A DNA stretch of 44,518 bases from a virus. Within the stretch, counting starts at the first letter, position 1. Each line of letters opens with the position of its first letter. The notes beneath the pieces were generated by a model that did no database searches, was not told where the DNA came from, and was given only the letters and a program-made list of their open reading frames with translations. Shown here one piece after another: positions 38,177-44,518 of the stretch. Location: the IMG/VR virus record IMGVR_UViG_3300042555_000740, positions 1-44,518 of that record, one strand, 5' to 3'. The translations under genes and the position numbers were made by a program.

Positions 38177-38241
38177 GATAATTCCTCTTACTATAAATTT
38201 CTAGGTGATGCTTCATTGCTCATGATTGAGAAAAAAGCAAG

Positions 38242-38601
38242 TTAGTTCGCTGTCTGTGGTCGTAAGCTAATCCAAGCTAATGTGGATTCGTCCCATGTGT
38301 ATAGTTCACCGTCATTAGGCATTGCTGTTGGCGCATCCCAAAGGCAGGTTTCTTCATTAAGTGTCCACGACGGAAATGGCTGAGGTGCAATAAACGCATC
38401 GCGTTCTGCGTCATAGGTATAGCCAATGGCGGCAAAGTTCTTTCGCAGTGGAGTGCCGTTTGGGTGTCGACCGCCAAATGTGTTGTACGATGTCTGCACC
38501 CAAAGTTGGGGTTCCCCAAACAGACCCGTGTCAATAACGTCCTGTTCGATGACAAGAACATCTGTGACGATGCCGTCAATAACTCTAGCAAAGTGGCTCA
38601 C
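38242..38601 (-). CDS. Conserved marine-phage structural-region protein, 119 residues
   Basis: It begins MSHFARVIDGIVTDVLVIEQ and contains WVQTSYNTFGGRHPNG, PLRKNFAAIGYTYDAERDAF and a Trp/Pro-rich C-terminus (LNEETCLWDAPTAMPNDG). This is a very widespread small protein of cyanophages and pelagiphages, usually found among tail-fibre genes; its precise role is unknown. It overlaps the glycine-rich fibre gene by ATGA. Confidence 0.75.
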   Translation of the reverse strand: MSHFARVIDGIVTDVLVIEQDVIDTGLFGEPQLWVQTSYNTFGGRHPNGTPLRKNFAAIGYTYDAERDAFIAPQPFPSWTLNEETCLWDAPTAMPNDGELYTWDESTLAWISLRPQTAN

Positions 38602-39506
38602 GCGGTGTAGCTCCCCGATGAGTTAAATTTAATAATTGTGTTTGAGCCGTTTGTTGTCACTACTGGTGAGCCAGTTGTGATTCCTGTGTAGGATGCTGTC
38701 GGCACAGATATAATGACTATCCCAGAACCACCGTTGCTAAATACACTACCGCCGCCGCCTCTGTTTGCCGGACCATCGCCGTAGTTGACCCAACCAAGGC
38801 CATTGGAACCGCCGCCACCTAAACCGCCGGAGCCGTTGCCGCGAGTACCAAATCCACCGCCGCCACCGGCATACATGGTGCCAAGACCAGTGAGCGTTTC
38901 TGCAAGTCCATCACCACCGTAGCCACCTTGGGTGTCAGTGCTTTGCCCAGCAGTACCAGCTCCGCCGCCACCCCCGCCGCTATAAATATCTTGGCTATAA
39001 TCATAGTCATAGTACTGATAACCGTTACCGCCAGCGTTACCTTGCCCTGCTGTGCCAGCACCACCAACACCGTTTGATATACCACCACCACCACCTGATC
39101 CGCCATTAAGACCGTTCTCGTAAGCACTTCCAGCACCTCCGCCTACAGATGCAATTGTACTAAATTGACTGTTTGCGCCGCTGGTAGCAGTTCCAGTACC
39201 TGTCCAGACACCTCCAGCCCCAACCGTGGCGGTATAGGTAGTTCCGCGATTGATCGTTAAACTTCCTGTCCGGAAACCACCGCCGCCGCCGCCGCCATAA
39301 ACAGAGCCGCCACCGCCAGCTACTACAAGATAAGATATTGAATAAGCACTGCTCTTGCCACGAAGGTCGTTCATCGAAATTGCGCCAGATGCTACACCTG
39401 CCAAACTCCGCACCGCCGCCTCATTGAGATTGATTGAAGCAGTTGCTGACCGGCCAAGCTCAGTGTTGACCTGCGACATGGATATGGTTCCGGTGGGAAG
39501 CGCCAT
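38598..39506 (-). CDS. Glycine-rich tail fibre/receptor-binding protein
   Basis: A 302-residue protein. The first 50 residues (ISMSQVNTELGRSATASINL, then AISMNDLRGKS) are a common phage fibre attachment segment. From residue about 58 the sequence becomes YLVVAGGGG, with long poly-Gly runs separated by short variable loops (GGSGGGGG, GGGGGAGTAG). This is the polyglycine-II sandwich type of phage adhesin tip and assembly domain seen in fibre and chaperone-adhesin proteins. It probably contacts the host surface; the loops would be the variable receptor-binding part. Confidence 0.78.
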   Translation of the reverse strand: MALPTGTISMSQVNTELGRSATASINLNEAAVRSLAGVASGAISMNDLRGKSSAYSISYLVVAGGGGSVYGGGGGGGFRTGSLTINRGTTYTATVGAGGVWTGTGTATSGANSQFSTIASVGGGAGSAYENGLNGGSGGGGGISNGVGGAGTAGQGNAGGNGYQYYDYDYSQDIYSGGGGGGAGTAGQSTDTQGGYGGDGLAETLTGLGTMYAGGGGGFGTRGNGSGGLGGGGSNGLGWVNYGDGPANRGGGGSVFSNGGSGIVIISVPTASYTGITTGSPVVTTNGSNTIIKFNSSGSYTA

Positions 39507-39507
39507 G

Positions 39508-42500
39508 CTATTTCTTCAGCATCTCAACTTCGTCGCGCAACTCTTTCACCGCTTGAATTAACAGCGCAATTGTTGCGTTGTAATCGACGGCCTTAATGTT
39601 GCCAAGATCGCGCACAGCCTCTGGCAGGACAGCCTCTATTTCCTGTGCGATGACACCAGCGTAACGCTGCTCTTTGTCGTCGAGATCGGTGCGGGTGTAG
39701 GTAACACCGCGTATGAGGTCGAGCTTGTCCAGTGCGCTTGGGATTGTCTCTACGTTGGCCTTGATGCGAATGTCGGAATAGGCCGTGACGTTGCCAGCGG
39801 CGACGATTGAACCAGCTACGTTAAGTGATGTGCCAGTCGATGAAGCGTCAAGATAGTATGCAGTATTATCGCGGTCATAGAAGATAGGCGCTCTTACATC
39901 GACGCTTCCTTCGGTGAATATGCGCCTCCATGTATTCCATCCACCGCTTTGCACTCGCCTTACATAAAGTTGGTCTTCGTTCCAGAATTGGTGGGCAATT
40001 TGAAAGCCATAACGGTCAGTTCCACCCCAACTGTTGCCGATACAGTTTATCCAGTTATACCATTCAGCGTTTGGTGCGCCCGTAGGCCCAACCCCAAAAA
40101 AGAAACCAGACGGGTCTGACAGAGAGTTCATGTTGCCAGAACTTGTGGAACGGCCTTGTTCGCTATCGCCCTTTACTACGTTGCCGCCGATGATATTTAA
40201 GACGTTTAGGTTAGACGTGGCGTGTGGGTCAATGTAATAACCCGTGTTGTTGCTGTCATAAAAGACAGGTGCGCGGAAGTCTTGACGAGCCTCAGCAAGC
40301 CCTGCTTGGTTTACCGAAAATGCGTTCGCGCTATCTGAACGGCGGAACTCCCATGTATTAGCACCTTGGAAATACCAGTTATTAGCGTGGTACTGGATTT
40401 TGCCGTTGAACTCGCCTGTCCATGCGCTGCTGTCTGCACGCCAATCACCTACAGTGCGGAGCGATGTAGCGCCTGTTGGTTTAACGTAATACGCAGTGTT
40501 GTCGCTGTCGTAGAAAATAGGTGCGCGAAGGCTGCTACCAGCTTGCAAGCTGTTATTTACATAAACATTGCCTGTTCCGAGGGCATCGCTGCCGTTATTG
40601 ACAGACATGACCTGTGTGAGCATATCGCTGTTATCGTAAAAGCGAACGCCGTTGTAGCCAGCGGCTGCGCCAATTTTAATTCCAGTATGGAAAGCTATGC
40701 GAAGGTCAGGGTATGGATGCGACCAAGCACCGCTCTCGCGGTAGATGGCGTAATCGGCGTTAAGGTTGCTGCTGAAGTAAATACCAAAAGGCGTGTCTAC
40801 AGAAACGTCGTTATTGCTCTGAAAGTAATTAGCTCCCATCCGCCACATTACAGATATTTCGGCGGGGTTTAGGTAATAGCTAGTGTTGTTGCTGTCGTAG
40901 AAAATAGGCGCACGAACATCGACGCTGTTTGTTGCCGATGCCCCAGACGGCATTGCGTAATTGGTGTAATTGCCGTCGTGAATAAACTCACGCCACGCCT
41001 GCCAAGTAGTGGCATAGCTCCTACGGAACCACATACGGTCATCGTAGAAGTTTTGGACAATCTGGCCGCCCCAGTTTCCTGATGTGCCTCCTTCTACATC
41101 GCCCCATTGAATAACCTTGTAGTCACCAGAGCCGTTTGGCGGCTGGTTGTATGAGCCGCCAGAAGGAATGTAGTTTGTATACGCCCTAAATACTTGGGGT
41201 GAAGTTCCAAGCGTATTGAAGTCAGTATTTACATACCTTGCTTGGTTAAGGTCATTTGCCTTACCAGTAACATTGATGCCCCAAGCACCAGATGCAGCAC
41301 CTTGAATAGCCGCAGCAACCGCCGCTGGGGTGGTGCGAACCAACTGGTTTGTGCTTGGATACATTGAAACCAACACCGTCGGCGTCTGAGCGGAAAGGCC
41401 AGAGCTAAGGACAATTTCACGCGCTGAAATATCACCAAGTCCATCACGGTAAACAATCGTGTTGGCGGTAGGCGCTGTTGTCGGATTGTTAAACCCGCTG
41501 ATTGATCCAGCGGCATCGCCAGTTTTCAGCGTTTTTATCAGGTTAATCTGCTGCTTCTTGGTTCCTGTGGGTTCCGTCGAATTGCCGATAGCAGTCACAC
41601 GATTGCGGGTGATCGTGTTGTTAGTTGGGCCATCCATTGCCATTACGTTGACGTTGAACGAGTTCCAGTAACTTATGCGCGGCCACCAGAATTTAAGAAC
41701 GCCGCCTTCTTCAAATACCTTTATGTAGGTCGCAAAATCGCCACCATATGAAATGCCCGTGTAGTTGATGATGGTGTCGTTATAGAGGTAACCCTGCGCC
41801 ACAACCTTAAATGGTAGGTTAGTGGCGCTGTAACTTTTGCCAGTAATCTCAATGACAAAGCTTTCACCAGCAAAGCCCGTCGCGGGAATGTCGGTAGTGA
41901 CAAGAGTGCCACTTGTAAAATCGCTGCCGGATTGGAAGCGCGTTGTCCAATCGCTGCGATAAACAAGTCCGCTATTGACGGTAAGATTTCCAAGGCTTTG
42001 CAGGCTATCTGCAGTAATCCCGCCTGTGCGAGATCCACCGTTGGGGTCAACGTAATAAGCAGTGTTTTCACTGTCGTAAAATATAGGTGCGCGGAAAGAT
42101 CCGTCGGAACCCGCCCAATTTGCGCCACGGCTAATGTAGATTGCGCGTGTGTCTGTGGTTGAGTTATTTCGAGTACCAAGTTCAAGAGAGTCACCAGCGG
42201 TGTATTTTATGAAACCGCCGTAAGTGTCACTTGCGCCTTCACGGAAACGCAAAGCCTTATCAGCGCCCCATGTGGTGTCGTTGATATGAATGTCACCAGC
42301 AAACACTGCTGAAGTGCCGGAAGTGTTCGGGTCGATGTAATAGCCAGTGTCGTTGCTGTCGTAGAAGATAGGTGCGCGGAAAGAACCTGACGAAGCTGTA
42401 TATCCATCTGCCAAGCTAAGTGGGAAGTGGTATCCGTTGTTCGCGCTGTTTGGCGTGATGAAGTTGACGCCGTTACGGAACATCACCTCAAGACCAAGAC

Positions 42501-44496
42501 CACCCCCGTTAAAGCTGCCGCTTGGGTTGGATGCTGGAGAAACGCCGATGCAGACCGTAGTCAGGGACTGATTACCCAAAACCATCGTCTTGTAGCTGGA
42601 CGAATATCCAAACGTGGATGGGTATGCCAGTGACACGTCGCTGCCAGACGAATTGCGCAAGAACAGTTCGCTGTTATGCGTCAGACCAAGGCGCTTGCCC
42701 CACGACGAACCGCCATAGCTCCATAAGGCAGCGGCGTCGTTTTCATCAAGCTGCCAGTTCCATGCGCGTGTGTTTGCGGCGTTAGCAAAATACAGTTGGC
42801 TGGAAATTGAGGCACTACCGTTAACAAGACTACGGAAGCCAGAACCGTAGGCTTCAACCGTCGTTAAAACACTCGTAGATGAAGGGTCAAGGTAGCGGTT
42901 TGTGTTGTTGCTGTCATAGAAGATTGGTGCGCGGACATCGACGAACGCCGTTACGCTACCAGTGCCATCAATACGCAGACGCTCTGTAGTGCTTTCAAAA
43001 AGGCGGCAACCACCCGTAGCACCCCATCTGATTAACGCACCGTAACTGTTGTCATCTGGTGTCATGATGCGCGATTGGTCGCCGCGCCATGCTATGCCAT
43101 ATCCAGCTTGGACTGTGACGTTTCCTGAAGTTACATCAACTCCGCCCTCTACATTCAGCTTTCCAATACCAGATGCGCTAGTGCGGTTTATCAGGACGCT
43201 GCCGGATGTGTCGATACGCATGAATTCTGCACGCGAACCACCAGACGGGGTATAATAAACACCGAAGCCGCTTGATGGTGTGCTGCCACTGCGAATGTTG
43301 CCAAGCGAGAACACGTTGCCATACCAATCAAAGTTCAGCAGCTTAGTTGGTTGGTCGGCGGTATACGAGGGAGCTGTTGCGTATATCGAGTTGCTCTCTG
43401 TGGCAGAGGCAAGCGTTACCGTTCCAGTGTTAGAAATGTTTGTCGCAGTAGCTGCGTTGCCACTGATTGAACCAGCCGAAGTGATGTAGCCAGCAGGGTT
43501 AGTGGCGTTGTAAGGCGTGTAGCCAAGGGCAGTAGTCACTTGACCAGACGTAATGCCAGTAAGAACCCCCGCACCGTTAAGGGTTAAACCACCAGCGGCT
43601 GAAATGTTTAATTGGCTTCCCGACGCCTGTAGGCGCACATCAAAATCTTCAGCCGTGCTGTCTTTGAAGTCGATGTAAGCGCCGCCAGCGCCGCGAGTTA
43701 GCTCTATCGCACCGTCACTTCCCAAGATAGCTTGGTTGGCCCCGCTGTTTACCGTAATTGGCCCTGTAAACGTATCACCCGCACGGTTAGCTGGCGTGTA
43801 ACCAAGTGCCGTGGTGACGTTGCCGCTGGTGATACCGGTGATGTATCCGCTGTCGTTCGTAAACTGGCTTAGGCTTGTTGCCTGCGGTTCGCTGGCTTCA
43901 ATCAGGATCGTGCCGTTGTTCGCGTTGGAACGAACGACAAACGCTAGCGCCTGATAACGGCCAGAGGTCGGCTTTGTGCTGGTGAACCCACCAGACGTGT
44001 TTGGATATAGCGTTGTGCCGATTGCAAAAGCGGAAGTGTCGATGCCTTCCAGCAATCCGGTATTGATGATTGAGCCCAGTGCGCCACTAGATAGTGCGCT
44101 GTATACGACACCAACAGCGATGTCAGTTGAAGCCGACACCTTGGCGACTTCAAAGGCATTTTCGCCAGCGTTAAATCCAACCACCTTAACCACATCGCCC
44201 TTAGCGAGAATTTGTGTGGCCTTTATTTTGTAGTGGATATGGTCAGCGCCAACATGGTTGGTGATGCTGTCAATCGTCGTTCCGGTGATTGATCCACCAG
44301 TAATAGCAACATTGGAGGCGTCCACCAAAGTGGGTTTGCCGGTAAGATCAGCATACGCGCCAGTAGTTGCTACGGTAGCTAGCGACGAGGTATTAGCCTT
44401 CGTCCCCAGCTCCGTATTTAGATTCGTGAAGTTTGCATCAACTTCATTGTTGGTAAGAGGCGAGCCTTTTCCGGACCGCGTAACAATAGTTGCCAT
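39508..44496 (-). CDS. Large tail fibre with seven shaft repeats and a C-terminal S74 chaperone
   Basis: A 1662-residue protein complete within the window. The N-terminus (MATIVTRSGKGSPLTNNEVD) is a common virion-attachment segment. Seven copies of a RAPIFYDSNNTxYY-x-DP-type unit (gene positions near 42920, 42360, 42070, 40890, 40500, 40250 and 39870) lie in the beta-rich shaft. The C-terminal 100 residues (SDIRIKANVETIPSALDKLD, YAGVIAQEIEAVLPEAV) are a peptidase S74 intramolecular chaperone, which trimerises the fibre and then cuts itself off. It is the main candidate for host recognition. Confidence 0.9.
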   Translation of the reverse strand: MATIVTRSGKGSPLTNNEVDANFTNLNTELGTKANTSSLATVATTGAYADLTGKPTLVDASNVAITGGSITGTTIDSITNHVGADHIHYKIKATQILAKGDVVKVVGFNAGENAFEVAKVSASTDIAVGVVYSALSSGALGSIINTGLLEGIDTSAFAIGTTLYPNTSGGFTSTKPTSGRYQALAFVVRSNANNGTILIEASEPQATSLSQFTNDSGYITGITSGNVTTALGYTPANRAGDTFTGPITVNSGANQAILGSDGAIELTRGAGGAYIDFKDSTAEDFDVRLQASGSQLNISAAGGLTLNGAGVLTGITSGQVTTALGYTPYNATNPAGYITSAGSISGNAATATNISNTGTVTLASATESNSIYATAPSYTADQPTKLLNFDWYGNVFSLGNIRSGSTPSSGFGVYYTPSGGSRAEFMRIDTSGSVLINRTSASGIGKLNVEGGVDVTSGNVTVQAGYGIAWRGDQSRIMTPDDNSYGALIRWGATGGCRLFESTTERLRIDGTGSVTAFVDVRAPIFYDSNNTNRYLDPSSTSVLTTVEAYGSGFRSLVNGSASISSQLYFANAANTRAWNWQLDENDAAALWSYGGSSWGKRLGLTHNSELFLRNSSGSDVSLAYPSTFGYSSSYKTMVLGNQSLTTVCIGVSPASNPSGSFNGGGLGLEVMFRNGVNFITPNSANNGYHFPLSLADGYTASSGSFRAPIFYDSNDTGYYIDPNTSGTSAVFAGDIHINDTTWGADKALRFREGASDTYGGFIKYTAGDSLELGTRNNSTTDTRAIYISRGANWAGSDGSFRAPIFYDSENTAYYVDPNGGSRTGGITADSLQSLGNLTVNSGLVYRSDWTTRFQSGSDFTSGTLVTTDIPATGFAGESFVIEITGKSYSATNLPFKVVAQGYLYNDTIINYTGISYGGDFATYIKVFEEGGVLKFWWPRISYWNSFNVNVMAMDGPTNNTITRNRVTAIGNSTEPTGTKKQQINLIKTLKTGDAAGSISGFNNPTTAPTANTIVYRDGLGDISAREIVLSSGLSAQTPTVLVSMYPSTNQLVRTTPAAVAAAIQGAASGAWGINVTGKANDLNQARYVNTDFNTLGTSPQVFRAYTNYIPSGGSYNQPPNGSGDYKVIQWGDVEGGTSGNWGGQIVQNFYDDRMWFRRSYATTWQAWREFIHDGNYTNYAMPSGASATNSVDVRAPIFYDSNNTSYYLNPAEISVMWRMGANYFQSNNDVSVDTPFGIYFSSNLNADYAIYRESGAWSHPYPDLRIAFHTGIKIGAAAGYNGVRFYDNSDMLTQVMSVNNGSDALGTGNVYVNNSLQAGSSLRAPIFYDSDNTAYYVKPTGATSLRTVGDWRADSSAWTGEFNGKIQYHANNWYFQGANTWEFRRSDSANAFSVNQAGLAEARQDFRAPVFYDSNNTGYYIDPHATSNLNVLNIIGGNVVKGDSEQGRSTSSGNMNSLSDPSGFFFGVGPTGAPNAEWYNWINCIGNSWGGTDRYGFQIAHQFWNEDQLYVRRVQSGGWNTWRRIFTEGSVDVRAPIFYDRDNTAYYLDASSTGTSLNVAGSIVAAGNVTAYSDIRIKANVETIPSALDKLDLIRGVTYTRTDLDDKEQRYAGVIAQEIEAVLPEAVRDLGNIKAVDYNATIALLIQAVKELRDEVEMLKK
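42891..42950 (-). repeat. Fibre shaft repeat, first of seven RAPIFYDSNNT units
   Basis: This marks the N-terminal-most copy, encoding VRAPIFYDSNNTNRYLDP. Related copies are encoded near 42360, 42070, 40890, 40500, 40250 and 39870, at unequal spacing (about 80 to 390 residues apart). Copy-to-copy protein identity is high at RAPIFYDS and varies in the following turn. Confidence 0.85.
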
Positions 44497-44518
44497 CTTT
44501 AACTCGCCTCAAAAAAAT

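Noticed and set aside
1-44518. CRISPR arrays or insertion sequences
   Set aside because: No regularly spaced direct repeats with unique spacers, and no transposase or terminal inverted repeat pair was seen.

Overview
The window is most of the genome of a temperate tailed phage, probably of an alphaproteobacterium and probably podovirus-like. The phage call rests on a small-terminase fragment, a tyrosine integrase beside the 3' half of a tRNA-Gly gene (an attP), a helicase-primase and annealing-protein/exonuclease replication-recombination set, and a long block of tail, fibre and internal virion genes. The host guess rests on the tRNA-Gly sequence, TTGACG-type promoters, moderately high GC and a B12-dependent ribonucleotide reductase; it is an inference. 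No portal, capsid, large terminase, DNA polymerase, endolysin or recognisable repressor lies in the window. The small terminase is read off the left edge and late genes enter from the right edge, so if the genome is circular the missing packaging and head genes fill that gap.

Layout. 1-1106: leftward late genes (terminase small subunit, tRNA-Trp, holin-like protein), interrupted by a rightward single-gene cassette with its own promoter and terminator and by three copies of an intergenic module. 1237-4148: rightward early operon of small proteins of mostly unknown function. Its gene junctions carry structured RNA: two good type II hammerhead ribozymes (2623-2680 and 3459-3512), and four hairpins each followed by CGAGGATG, two of which lie in an exact 54-bp direct repeat. 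4162-6514: a second rightward operon led by an ArdC-like antirestriction protein and continuing through tightly overlapping small genes. 6796-9067: class II ribonucleotide reductase and a protein consisting only of DnaA domain IV.

9038-15577 (leftward): replication and nucleotide metabolism. In transcription order it holds a winged-helix-type replication protein, primase-helicase, two small proteins, a MazG-like pyrophosphatase, a Ref-type HNH nuclease, a dATP/dGTP diphosphohydrolase-family protein with a duplicated N-terminal module, small proteins including a membrane protein, a Hjc-like resolvase and another PD-(D/E)XK-like protein. 15578-15867 is a divergent region dense in nested inverted repeats and a candidate origin. 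15938-19579 (rightward): DUF1071/Sak3-type annealing protein, small HTH protein, YqaJ exonuclease, RHH protein, a small protein with an SSB-like acidic tail, and the integrase. 19661-19716 is attP. A 17-bp stretch of attP recurs inverted at the start of the integrase gene, where it forms part of a hairpin covering the ribosome binding site.

19861-44496 (leftward) is the virion block, read from right to left: a 1662-residue fibre with an S74 chaperone, a glycine-rich fibre protein, small virion proteins, a propeller-like tail protein, a lambda J-like tail protein with a very long Ala/Ser/Thr repeat, a chain of probable internal virion proteins, and a 2883-residue multidomain polyvalent protein. 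The most notable items are the hammerhead/hairpin architecture of the early operon, the attP-like repeat controlling the integrase start, and the repeated QYSGR-type junctions in the giant protein.
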